Part shown: positions 15,257 through 22,645 of the stretch, one piece after another
Layout of the letters: every line of letters starts with the position of its first letter
Position numbering within the stretch: position 1 is the first letter of the stretch
Source of the DNA: 2-01-FULL-40-42 sp964349415
Lineage (GTDB): Bacteria > Patescibacteriota > Microgenomatia > UBA1406 > GWC2-37-13
Length of the DNA: 33,743 nucleotides
Assembly: GCA_964349415.1 (NCBI GenBank)
Contig: CAYGGJ010000005.1
Coordinates: 1-33,743, forward strand
Direction of reading: 5' to 3'
Notes under the pieces: generated by a model
Seen by the model: only the letters and a program-made list of their open reading frames with translations
The model's database searches: none
Told to the model about the DNA's origin: nothing
Translations under genes and position numbers: made by a program

Positions 15257-16815
15257 GATATTCTTCGTTTTCAAAGAGGAAACGGGATTTGAGAGATTCG
15301 CCACGCCGGCCAAATATAAACCTTCTTCTTGCATGGGTGATATATAGTTTTTTCCTGGCGCGGGTGATACCTACGTAAAACAGTCTTCTTTCTTCTTCAA
15401 TCTGAAAGTGATCATCAGAGGAGCGTGAATGGGGAAGTATCCCCTCTTCAACTCCAACTATAAACACCACGTCGAACTCCAGACCTTTTGCCTGGTGAAG
15501 AGTCATCAGCTTTACTCCGTCCTTAGCTCCCTTCTTCTCTTTTTCAAAGTATTCGGATTCCACAAGCGCAATCTGCTCCAAAAACTCGACTATTTTAGGG
15601 AAACTTATTGCTACTGATTTAAGTTCTTTTATATTCTCGATTCTCGTAGCGTCTTCAGGGTCATCAGGATGATAAAGGTCCAGATAACCGGTCGCCTCAA
15701 AAACCTTTTCCATAAGAGCTTCGGTAGAGTAGTCCTCATAACTATCTTTGATTTCCTGAAAAAGCTTTGCGAATCCTTCGAAGCGCCGTTTTCCAAGCTT
15801 CAGTCCCCTGTCTCTTGCTACCTGATCTTTGGGATTTACGATGAGCTTAAGATAGGCAAGGATGTCTTTGATTTCTTTTCTTTCATAAAACCGCGTTCCT
15901 CCGATAAGTACATACGGAGTACCCATATGTAAAAACGCCTCCTCGATGATTCTTGACTGTGCATTAGTTCGATACAAAACGGCAAAAGCCGTATATGGGT
16001 ACCGATCCTTCATTCTCTCTATCTCTTCGGTTACATAAATAGCTTCGTCCTGCTCGGTTCCTCCCTCAAAGAAAACTATCTCGTCACCAGGTGCATTTTT
16101 TGCCAGAAGCTGTAGGATCGGGTGCGTTTTATTTTTAGAAATTATCTTATAGGCAAAATCAAGAATGGTTTGTGTTGAGCGGTAATTAGTTTCCAGATTA
16201 AATACCTTAGACTTTGGAAAATCTTTTTGAAATTTCTCGAGGTTTGCAATATCCGCTCCCCGGAATGCATAAATACTTTGTGAAAAGTCCCCTACTATAG
16301 TTACGTTTTTATGCTTCTCACCGAGTTTTTTTGTAATCACATACTGGACGGTATTAGTATCCTGAAATTCATCTACCAGAATCTGACGGTAGCGATTTTG
16401 ATACTTTTCAAGTATTTGTGGTTGNNNNNNNNNNNNNNNNNNNNNNNNNNNNNNNNNNNNNNNNNNNNNNNNNNNNNNNNNNNNNNNNNNNNNNNNNNNN
16501 NNNNNNNNNNNNNNNNNNNNNNNNCAAAAAGCGGGCACAAAATGCATGAAAGGTGCCTATGAATCCCAGAGGAGTTTCAAGTCTGCAAAGTTTCTCTATC
16601 CTTGATTTCATCTCAGAGGCAGCCTTATTCGTAAAAGTGATCATGACGATCGATGATGGATCCACGTTCCCATTCACAATGAGATTCTGCACCTTGTGGA
16701 CCAGGACACGGGTCTTACCGGATCCAGCCCCTGCCAGGATCACAGAGGGCCCCTCTATGTAAGAGACCGCCTCTTTTTGCGTCTTGTTCAGGTTCTTGAA
16801 GATGTCTGTATTCAT
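15249..16815 (-). CDS. UvrD/PcrA-type superfamily 1 DNA helicase, interrupted by assembly gap
   Basis: Two coding pieces flank the N run. The N-terminal piece (16815 to 16525) has the Q-motif LNKTQKEAV, Walker A AGAGSGKT, motif Ia ITFTNKAASEM and GTFHAFCARFL. The C-terminal piece (16424 to 15249) starts before motif II VDEFQDTN and contains motif III GDFSQSIYAFRGAD, motif IV NYRSTQTIL, motif V KLMTLHQAKGLEFDVVF and motif VI RRLFYVGITRARKKL. By comparison with PcrA, about 110 residues (about 330 bp) lie between the pieces, so the 100 Ns are a placeholder; the two frames disagree across 100 but would agree for a gap divisible by three. The whole protein would be about 600 aa, shorter than UvrD (about 720), with no C-terminal tail. 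It unwinds DNA 3'-5' in repair and replication restart. Confidence 0.88.
16425..16524. other. Assembly gap of 100 Ns
   Basis: Exactly 100 N characters inside the helicase gene. The round number and the frame mismatch of the flanking coding pieces show it is a scaffolding placeholder and not a measured length. Confidence 0.98.
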
Positions 16816-16819
16816 ACCA

Positions 16820-16826
16820 TATAATA
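16820..16826. promoter_or_regulatory. Overlapping divergent -10 boxes for helicase and tpiA
   Basis: TATAAT on the plus strand (16820-16825) is 19 nt from the tpiA ATG. On the minus strand TATTAT (16826-16821) is 5 nt from the helicase ATG at 16815. Only 29 bp separate the two genes, and no -35 is evident on either side. Confidence 0.45.
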
Positions 16827-16844
16827 AAGAAACAGCGATAATTT

Positions 16845-17513
16845 ATGAAATACATTATAGCGAATTGGAAAGCTCATAAAACACGTGCCGAAGCATCTGC
16901 ATGGGTAGATTCAATAACTGAGAAAATCTCAAGGTCTCCTGAGGTTGCGCAAAAACTCGACCAAGACCAATTGAGAATTCTGGTCGCGTGTCCTTTCCCG
17001 TATCTTTCGGATCTTTCCCAGAAAATTACCCGAAAAAATCTTCAGGTTACGTCTCAGGATGTCTCGGTTTTTGACGAAGGTCCACATACGGGGGAAACTA
17101 CAGCGAAGATGCTTGAGGGATTAGTTGTCTATGTGCTGGTGGGGCATAGTGAACGGAGAGACAATTTTCACGAAACAGATGAAGTTGTCTTAAAAAAAGC
17201 CGAACTTGCAGTGAAGTACAACCTGACTCCAATCGTGTGTATTCAAGACGAATCGAACGTAGTTCCTCCCGATTCGATTATCGCATATGATCCAAAAGAA
17301 GCAATCGGCACCGGAAAAAATATTTTGTCTGAGGATATCAGTTCTTTAAAAAAGAAATTAAGTCTGCCTCAGGGGACAGTCTTTCTTTATGGCGGAAGCG
17401 TTAATGAGCAAAATATTGGTGATTATCTATTATCACAGGAAATCGACGGTTTTTTAGTCGGCGGCGCATCACTTGATCCCGACGAATTTTTTACTCTCAT
17501 CAAAAAGTTATGA
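16845..17513 (+). CDS. tpiA: Triosephosphate isomerase, short form with Asp at the catalytic Glu
   Basis: The 222-residue protein interconverts dihydroxyacetone phosphate and glyceraldehyde 3-phosphate in glycolysis. It has the N-terminal ANWKAHK (Asn7, Lys9), TGETTAKML, the electrophilic His101 in VGHSERR, loop 6 ending AIGTG (153-157), and the phosphate-binding LYGGSV and LVGGASL. Bacterial TIMs are usually about 250 aa; this length and the DPKEAIGTG loop resemble compact archaeal-type enzymes. The residue at the general-base position is Asp149 (codon GAT, 17289-17291) where nearly all TIMs have Glu (AYEP). An Asp here is known from mutants to reduce catalysis strongly. All other active-site residues are kept. 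Overlaps the LCP gene by ATGA. Confidence 0.9.
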   Translation: MKYIIANWKAHKTRAEASAWVDSITEKISRSPEVAQKLDQDQLRILVACPFPYLSDLSQKITRKNLQVTSQDVSVFDEGPHTGETTAKMLEGLVVYVLVGHSERRDNFHETDEVVLKKAELAVKYNLTPIVCIQDESNVVPPDSIIAYDPKEAIGTGKNILSEDISSLKKKLSLPQGTVFLYGGSVNEQNIGDYLLSQEIDGFLVGGASLDPDEFFTLIKKL

Positions 17514-18559
17514 GGGATAGAGTCTCTTCAAATAAAATAAAAATCTGGATAGGGGGAGTCATAATAGCATTAATACTCGCTTTTCTCCTTGGTCCTTTTT
17601 ATATCTTTCTCACAAAAGATCTTAAAATTTCACCGGTTCGGACACTACTCTTCTCGGGTGGACTTAGGAAGGTCAATAACCAGGTGAATGTTCTCATACT
17701 AGGTATACCAGGTGGAAGTCATGACGGTCCCCTCTTGTCTGACTCGATGATAGTACTCAATTATGATTTTATAAAAAAAAGAGCAGTAACTATTGGTATG
17801 CCCAGGGATGTCTGGAGTGCCACTTTACAGGACAGACTTAATTCTGCATATGCCTATGGCGAAGCAAAGAAGCCGGGCGGAGGACTCACGCTTGCAAAGG
17901 CCGAAGTGGGAGCAATTGTCGGTATCCCAATCCAGTATGTGGTCGTCATGAACTTTAACGAATTCAAAGATATTATCGATTACTTTGGGGGGATTGAAGT
18001 TGATGTGCAGAATTCCTTCGTTGATAAGAAATTTCCACTTGAGGGAAAAGAAGCCGACGACTGTGGAGGGAAAGATGAAGAATTTTTATGCCGATATGAA
18101 ACAATCCGGTTCGGTAAGGGCAGGCAGCATATGGACGGAGATACAGCTTTAAAGTTCGTACGATCACGGAACGCTGAAGGAAAAGAAGGTAGTGATTTTG
18201 CCAGAAGCCTCAGGCAACAGCAAGTTACCGAAGCGATAAAAGGGAAGGTTGTGAAAACAATACTGAGTCTTAATCTGGGTAAAATAAAAGAAATGTATTC
18301 TGTACTAGATAAGTCTGTACAGCGTGATATTAACAATCAACAAACTGCGTCTCTTGGGAAAAACTTTATTCTTAGCCCAAAGTTTTATCAAAAAAATTTC
18401 GGATTACCCAGAGAACTGTTCACTATTCCGGACGGAAGTCTTTATGAGGGCAGATACGTACTGGTTCCAAGGGAAGATTTTAAAAGTATACATAAATACG
18501 TTGGGTGTCTGCTTGAAAAGGAAGATGAGGGTAAATGCGACTACTTAAAAGAGGACTGA
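17510..18559 (+). CDS. LytR-CpsA-Psr (LCP) family glycopolymer transferase
   Basis: The 349-residue protein has a short basic N-terminus, one membrane segment (about 11-33) and an extracytoplasmic LCP domain. Visible LCP hallmarks are VLILGIPGG, SDSMIVLNYDFIKKRAVTIGMPRD (read in parts), the YFGGIEVDV strand, the MDGDTALKFVRSR motif and DFARSLRQQQ. These enzymes move lipid-linked glycopolymers onto peptidoglycan or protein acceptors at the cell surface. Two cysteine pairs (DDCGGKDEEFLC, about 184-193, and GCLLEKEDEGKC near the C-terminus) are placed where disulfides could form, in line with the DsbA-like protein in this window. It is translationally coupled to tpiA and overlaps the convergent gene at its 3' end by 15 bp. 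Confidence 0.9.
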   Translation: MRDRVSSNKIKIWIGGVIIALILAFLLGPFYIFLTKDLKISPVRTLLFSGGLRKVNNQVNVLILGIPGGSHDGPLLSDSMIVLNYDFIKKRAVTIGMPRDVWSATLQDRLNSAYAYGEAKKPGGGLTLAKAEVGAIVGIPIQYVVVMNFNEFKDIIDYFGGIEVDVQNSFVDKKFPLEGKEADDCGGKDEEFLCRYETIRFGKGRQHMDGDTALKFVRSRNAEGKEGSDFARSLRQQQVTEAIKGKVVKTILSLNLGKIKEMYSVLDKSVQRDINNQQTASLGKNFILSPKFYQKNFGLPRELFTIPDGSLYEGRYVLVPREDFKSIHKYVGCLLEKEDEGKCDYLKED

Positions 18560-19237
18560 GAAAAAGACCGTTACAGCTCCCAAAAACAGAATAAACATGT
18601 GGGGAAAGGAGAACCCTGCCACAGGCAAACTTTCCGCAGTAGTTGGATCGACTTCAGTAGGAATTAGAGTCGGAGAGATCGCAGTGGCTACAAAGTTTGA
18701 AGATGGGGTGCTGGTGAGTACAGGCCCTCCACCAATTGCTGAGGTGACTGCAACTGTAGGAGTTGTTGTTATTTGCTCCTGTGTCAATAAAATTCCGGTT
18801 GGTGAAGGAGAAACTGAAACCCCGGTGGTAGGTGTGATAAAAAGCGCGGAACTTTCCGTCGCAATAGGTGAAGGAGTTAATGTCTCATCGGAAGTAGCTC
18901 TTGTATTAACAGGTGGCGGTAATTCTTCAGGAGCAGAAGTATTTTGCAAAGTGAAAAAGAGAGCAGCTCCGAATACGGCCACAAGAACTGCTGCCAGAAT
19001 CACAGTCAGATTTTTATGTTTTTTTATGGGTTTTTTAGTGTCGGAAATTATAGGAGAGGCAGCAAAGTGTTGAGGTTGTACGGCCTTCGTATTGTTGAAG
19101 GTAGGAATCTTTGGCTTCTGCTTTTGTTTCTTTTCTTTCTGAAAGACATATAGTTCATATCCCAGGACGCCTAGCGTTACGATGAAAAAAAAGATGCTTA
19201 TTTTATTAATTGATCCTAAGATCTCAAATACATCCAT
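18545..19237 (-). CDS. Membrane protein with Thr/Pro/Ser-rich surface linker and LPVAG-like C-terminus
   Basis: Not recognised as a named family. The 230 residues show a membrane segment at about 12-31, a Lys-rich stretch (32-77, probably cytoplasmic), a second membrane segment (77-96), a 100-residue linker rich in Thr, Ser, Pro and Ala (about 100-203), then LPVAG (204-208) directly followed by a third hydrophobic segment to the C-terminus. Low-complexity Thr/Pro linkers of this kind span cell walls or S-layers. LPVAG plus hydrophobic tail looks like a sortase-type signal, but the usual terminal positive charges are missing. Last gene of the rpsT-led operon, 3 bp after the FN3 protein. Confidence 0.65.
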   Translation of the reverse strand: MDVFEILGSINKISIFFFIVTLGVLGYELYVFQKEKKQKQKPKIPTFNNTKAVQPQHFAASPIISDTKKPIKKHKNLTVILAAVLVAVFGAALFFTLQNTSAPEELPPPVNTRATSDETLTPSPIATESSALFITPTTGVSVSPSPTGILLTQEQITTTPTVAVTSAIGGGPVLTSTPSSNFVATAISPTLIPTEVDPTTAESLPVAGFSFPHMFILFLGAVTVFFSVLF

Positions 19238-19240
19238 TAT

Positions 19241-20503
19241 TTATAAAGAGAAGACTAATAACCACAATCCTATTGTTATAAGGCTAAGAGATGAGAAGAC
19301 CAGTAGAAGAGGGTTGGTTCCCGAAACAGGTGGCGTGGGAGTAAGCAATGTTGGCGCACTTGAAGCTACCGTTGGATTTGGTGTTGCCGATAAAGTTGCG
19401 GAGGCGGTAGCTTCTCCCAGTACCTGTTCTCCGCTTTTTGCTATTGAAAAATTACGGGTAAGAATTTTTTCATTTCCATCGGTGTCTTTGGTTTTGACCG
19501 AAAGACTATGTTTTCCGGCAGATAAGGGAGTTGAAAGGTTAATGCTCCATTGACCATCTCCTCCGATTTTGGTATTTACTACGATATCCCTGTTAGTGTT
19601 GGTTACCGAAGCGGCGATATCGGCATTTGGTATACCCGTACCGCGGATCAATGGACTGGCTCCCGGAATCACTGCGCTTTCTTTAGGAAAAAGAATCTCC
19701 ACGCGGACGCTTTTATTGTCTGTCGCAGAAAGCACGCTTTCTTTTTTATTCAGATTGTAGTTTTTTCCCAGTACGACAGTTTCAGGAAGAGGGCTCAAAT
19801 TGGACAAAGTGGTCTGTACGACAGAACTTTTTCCGTTTTCCGCAAAGAAATCTATCTGGATTTTTTCATCCTTAGAGAGTGCTTTCAAAGACGAAGTTTT
19901 TTTGTCAAGAATGTAGTTTAGGGGGATAAGCCATTCTCCGGAGGCCTTCGATAGTGAAGACAAAAGATAACTGTCTCTAGCGGAAAGCATGATTATTACA
20001 TTATCTAAGGGTGCGCCACTGGCATCTGTGACCTTTCCATAGGCCGGTTTTAAATTACTAACTTGTGAAGATCGTGGCAAAGTTACAAAAGAGAATGCTC
20101 TTCCCTCAGGATTTGCAATCAGTTCTTTTTCATTCACCAGCTTAAAGTAATATTTGGTAGAGGGATTAAGATTTTTTAAAATTGCGTAGTGGATACGACG
20201 GGCCTCTTTACTGTTTTGAAAGTCGCGCTCATCAAGCGCTATTTTGTCCAGTTTATTTTCAGCCGTTCCGTAAGAGATCCAGCCCGGTTCAGGTTCTTCT
20301 GTCTGCCAAAAAACAGATATCTGGCTTGCTGAAATATTTGTTGTCTCAATTCTCTTTACTACTTTTTTTGTCGCTTTCGAAGGGGCCGGTTCGCCTCTGA
20401 AAAATAATAGACTTACAAACACCACTGCCAGTGTGATTATGAAAAAAGAAAGCCATGTGGGAATCTGTTTTTCTTTTCTGGAGTAAATATCGGTCAATGC
20501 CAT
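19241..20503 (-). CDS. Surface protein with fibronectin type III-like and Ig-like domains
   Basis: The 420-residue protein is anchored at both ends: membrane segments at about 17-35 and about 398-418. Between them are an FN3-like domain (about 50-148, with ISVFWQTEEPEPGWISYG and LNPSTKYYFKL), a carboxypeptidase-regulatory-like beta domain (about 152-255, starting YGKVTDASGAPLDNV), and an Ig-like domain (about 267-355, with RGTGIPNADI and DGQWSINLSTPLSAGKHSLSV read in parts). A Thr/Pro/Ala-rich linker precedes the C-terminal helix. No catalytic motif was seen; adhesion or a structural envelope role is inferred. Its place after PilN/PilO-like genes suggests a link to a pilus or surface apparatus. 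Confidence 0.7.
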   Translation of the reverse strand: MALTDIYSRKEKQIPTWLSFFIITLAVVFVSLLFFRGEPAPSKATKKVVKRIETTNISASQISVFWQTEEPEPGWISYGTAENKLDKIALDERDFQNSKEARRIHYAILKNLNPSTKYYFKLVNEKELIANPEGRAFSFVTLPRSSQVSNLKPAYGKVTDASGAPLDNVIIMLSARDSYLLSSLSKASGEWLIPLNYILDKKTSSLKALSKDEKIQIDFFAENGKSSVVQTTLSNLSPLPETVVLGKNYNLNKKESVLSATDNKSVRVEILFPKESAVIPGASPLIRGTGIPNADIAASVTNTNRDIVVNTKIGGDGQWSINLSTPLSAGKHSLSVKTKDTDGNEKILTRNFSIAKSGEQVLGEATASATLSATPNPTVASSAPTLLTPTPPVSGTNPLLLVFSSLSLITIGLWLLVFSL

Positions 20504-20504
20504 A

Positions 20505-20690
20505 TTAGTATTTTTTATCTTTCAATAAGTCAATCATTTCTTTATTGATCGCGGTTTGATTTACTAGGGGGAGATTGAGATTGTCTTTGCCGTATTCGCG
20601 CGCAGCCACATGATATACATCGGCTACCAACCAGGCTACAACGGTAAGGAAGACGCCTATTGAAATTAACAAAAATTCTTTTTTGTTCAT
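20505..20690 (-). CDS. Small single-pass membrane protein (61 aa)
   Basis: Not recognised. One hydrophobic helix (about 6-25, EFLLISIGVFLTVVAWLVAD) follows a short basic start, then a polar tail ending DLLKDKKY. Its start overlaps the PilO-like stop by 4 bp (ATGA) and it ends 1 bp before the FN3 protein, so it is firmly embedded in the operon and likely real despite its size. It may be a small subunit of the same membrane complex as the PilN/PilO-like proteins; there is no motif to prove it. Confidence 0.6.
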   Translation of the reverse strand: MNKKEFLLISIGVFLTVVAWLVADVYHVAAREYGKDNLNLPLVNQTAINKEMIDLLKDKKY

Positions 20691-21274
20691 AAATAATATC
20701 CTTCAATCTCCAGCTGAAATTTCAGGCCTGCGCTATCCGAGGCTTCAGCTTTCTGCCGAGAAATTCTGAATTTGTTTATTTTTTTCAGTCGTCTCTGGTC
20801 GTATACCTCCTCCATAGATTGTAATAGATTATCAAACGAAGAGGAAGCCTCAACCGTAAGCACTGTTGATTTTAATTTTCCTTTTGATGCATCGACCAGT
20901 TTTACTTCTCCGGAGCTAAATTTATCTATGGTTACAGAGCTGGTGGCGGTTGCATCTTCGATATCCCTTATGAGCCTGTTTATATTGGGAGAATTGGGAA
21001 CTGCCTCCGAGAAAAGATGTAGATCATCGCGGTATGTCTCAAAAGAGGACTGTATCGTTACAATCCTGGAAATGACAGCTTCATATGAAGTATTTATCTT
21101 AGTAAGCTCCTCCTCCTCTTTTTTAAGAGAGAATGCGGTTACCAGAGAGGGTCTTATGGCAAAGAAGACGAATATCGAAAGTACTATAAAAAAGAGAGAC
21201 GCAAAGGTATAGTCCTTAGCCTTTTTAGTATTTATTTGCTTTAAGAGTTGTTTTAAAAGATTTTGTTTATCCAT
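20687..21274 (-). CDS. PilO-like type IV pilus assembly protein
   Basis: The 195-residue protein has a short cytoplasmic start, one membrane segment (about 23-41), a coiled-coil stretch (about 50-85, KKEEEELTKINTSYEAVISRIV in parts) and a C-terminal ferredoxin-like domain (about 90-195, with LIRDIEDATATSSVTIDKF and SSFDNLLQSMEEV). This layout, directly after a PilN-like gene, is that of PilO, which with PilN forms the inner-membrane alignment complex of type IV pili; GspM of type II secretion has the same architecture. Primary sequence is weakly conserved in this family, so the call rests on architecture and gene order. No PilM, PilP or pilin is in the window. Confidence 0.7.
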   Translation of the reverse strand: MDKQNLLKQLLKQINTKKAKDYTFASLFFIVLSIFVFFAIRPSLVTAFSLKKEEEELTKINTSYEAVISRIVTIQSSFETYRDDLHLFSEAVPNSPNINRLIRDIEDATATSSVTIDKFSSGEVKLVDASKGKLKSTVLTVEASSSFDNLLQSMEEVYDQRRLKKINKFRISRQKAEASDSAGLKFQLEIEGYYL

Positions 21275-21275
21275 A

Positions 21276-21827
21276 TTATTTCTTAGCCTTTCCTTTAACT
21301 TTTGGGGCTGCTTGATTACTTAACTGCATGGTAAATAAATACCCATTTTCCTGCCGTTTTACATTGTCGAGTGTAACCTGAGCAAACCTTCTTTCTTTTT
21401 TCAACTTATTGTAGAAGAGCTGGAGCTGTCTTGGATCAAGGGCGACTCCATTGAGAATTAATGCTCCCTCTTCAAGTTCAAGACGCTCGAGCACTAAGGA
21501 CTCGGGAAAAATAGACAAGACGTATTTTATGGAGGTAAGTAGTTCTTCCTGATCATCTACAATCACTTTAGATTCTTCGGCCTTATCGTTGATTCTTTTT
21601 GCTTCGGCGAGGATAGGTTGTACTACTTGCAGAATAGCCTTTTTCTGGCCGATAGAATCTTTAAGATCTATTATGGTCTCATCAACCGTGAACCGGAAGA
21701 AAAAAACTACCAGTACGATAAACTGGGTAAAAACCAATATATAACGAAGATAATGGAGTAGGAAATAGACCGCCTTGTCGACTACATTAGGCTGCTTACT
21801 ACCAACAAGATTAATGTTATATCTCAT
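21276..21827 (-). CDS. PilN-like type IV pilus assembly protein
   Basis: The 183-residue protein begins MRYNINLVGS, the short 'INL(L/V)' cytoplasmic peptide that in PilN binds PilM. It continues with a membrane segment (about 28-46), a coiled coil (about 52-95) and a C-terminal ferredoxin-like domain (LVLERLELEEGALILNGVA in parts, then FYNKLKKERRFAQVTLDNV in parts) typical of PilN/GspL periplasmic parts. It starts inside the rpsT stop (ATGA overlap) and ends 1 bp before the PilO-like gene. The KVKGKAKK tail is basic. Type IV pili are common in candidate phyla and are thought to help attach to hosts or take up DNA. Confidence 0.72.
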   Translation of the reverse strand: MRYNINLVGSKQPNVVDKAVYFLLHYLRYILVFTQFIVLVVFFFRFTVDETIIDLKDSIGQKKAILQVVQPILAEAKRINDKAEESKVIVDDQEELLTSIKYVLSIFPESLVLERLELEEGALILNGVALDPRQLQLFYNKLKKERRFAQVTLDNVKRQENGYLFTMQLSNQAAPKVKGKAKK

Positions 21828-22078
21828 TTGACAGACTTGGTCTTAACATTTAGCGCACGGGAAGCTTTCGACTTCAACCGACTGGCCTTCTTTTTGTGTA
21901 TTACTCCCTGCTTCGCTGCTTTATCTATGGCCTTATAGGCTACTGAAAGAGCGTCTTTCTTCGCTCCTTTTTTGAGAAGCTTAACCGCTTTTTTATATGA
22001 GCGCTCGTACTTCTTATTACGGGCCAACCTTTTCTTTCCTTGTTTTAAACGTTTTTTTGCAGATTTAATAATAGGCAT
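21824..22078 (-). CDS. rpsT: 30S ribosomal protein S20
   Basis: The 84-residue, very basic protein starts MPIIKSAKKRLKQGKKR, the S20 signature, and continues through alternating Lys/Ala helices (AYKAIDKAAKQGVIHKKKASRLKSK in parts) that match the three-helix S20 fold binding 16S rRNA near its 5' domain. Length fits the family (about 85-90). It has the best Shine-Dalgarno site in the window (AAGGAGG, 7 nt before ATG). It is the first gene of a minus-strand operon in which PilN-like translation begins within its stop codon, so pilus genes appear coupled to a ribosomal protein gene. Confidence 0.95.
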   Translation of the reverse strand: MPIIKSAKKRLKQGKKRLARNKKYERSYKKAVKLLKKGAKKDALSVAYKAIDKAAKQGVIHKKKASRLKSKASRALNVKTKSVK

Positions 22079-22085
22079 CTTTCCA

Positions 22086-22092
22086 CCTCCTT
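22086..22092 (-). promoter_or_regulatory. Shine-Dalgarno AAGGAGG of rpsT
   Basis: A perfect AAGGAGG on the minus strand, 7 nt upstream of the rpsT ATG. It shows that the organism's 16S tail can use the canonical site even though most genes here lack one. Confidence 0.85.
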
Positions 22093-22115
22093 AATCTTGA
22101 TTTAATAAAAGCAAA

Positions 22116-22631
22116 TTACAGATCGTATTCTTTTTCAAAGATTTTCTTGCCGTAAGACCCTTCGAAACCAAGAGTTACTTTTATTGGTCCTACTACTTTG
22201 TGATAGACACAAGCGCCGGACGAGCAGGTACCAAGCGTGATTGCTTCTCCTGACTCTGCCTGTTGTTTACAGGTCCAGTCTCTGGTGTCCTTAGTGTTGT
22301 AGCATTTTCCAATTGCTCCTTGTGGTACGTTTTCTCCGGTTCCTTCGGTGCTCAGAGCGTCGTAGGTCAGCTCATAGTCAATGCTTTTGGTGCCGTTTGG
22401 GGCATTTTTTACTGTCAACGTAACCTCTCCGGATTTTTTAGCCGGTCTCAGATTTACGATTACAGATGCATCTACCGTAGGTATGACCTCTTCGTTTTCT
22501 AGAGCTTCGAGGGCTTCCTTATTTTTTGACTGATTCGACACTACAAAATAAACAATACTCAGGACTGCCAAAAAAACAACCACTCCTATGGCGAGTACTT
22601 TTTTGTTCTTTAAGAGCTCTTTTATATTCAT
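22116..22631 (-). CDS. Single-pass surface protein with four cysteines
   Basis: Not recognised. The 171 residues have a membrane segment (about 12-32, VLAIGVVVFLAVLSIVYFVV), an acidic linker (KEALEALENEEVIP) and an extracytoplasmic beta-rich domain (about 50-171) with strands such as GEVTLTVKNAP and PIKVTLGFEGSYG. Four cysteines lie close together (GKCYNT, WTCKQ, GTCSSGAC), probably forming two disulfides outside the membrane. It begins 14 bp after the glyS stop on the same strand and ends 37 bp before rpsT, whose promoter must lie in that gap. A cell-surface role is inferred only from topology. Confidence 0.65.
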   Translation of the reverse strand: MNIKELLKNKKVLAIGVVVFLAVLSIVYFVVSNQSKNKEALEALENEEVIPTVDASVIVNLRPAKKSGEVTLTVKNAPNGTKSIDYELTYDALSTEGTGENVPQGAIGKCYNTKDTRDWTCKQQAESGEAITLGTCSSGACVYHKVVGPIKVTLGFEGSYGKKIFEKEYDL

Positions 22632-22645
22632 GTAATAGCTTTAAC

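Noticed and set aside
18597..19073. 158-codon plus-strand frame opposite the Thr/Pro-rich protein
   Set aside because: Its Val/Gly-rich content is the complement of low-complexity Thr/Pro codons; no independent signal.
20687..21827. Type II secretion GspL/GspM rather than PilN/PilO
   Set aside because: Cannot be excluded from architecture alone, but type II secretion requires an outer membrane, which this lineage is thought to lack, so type IV pilus is preferred.
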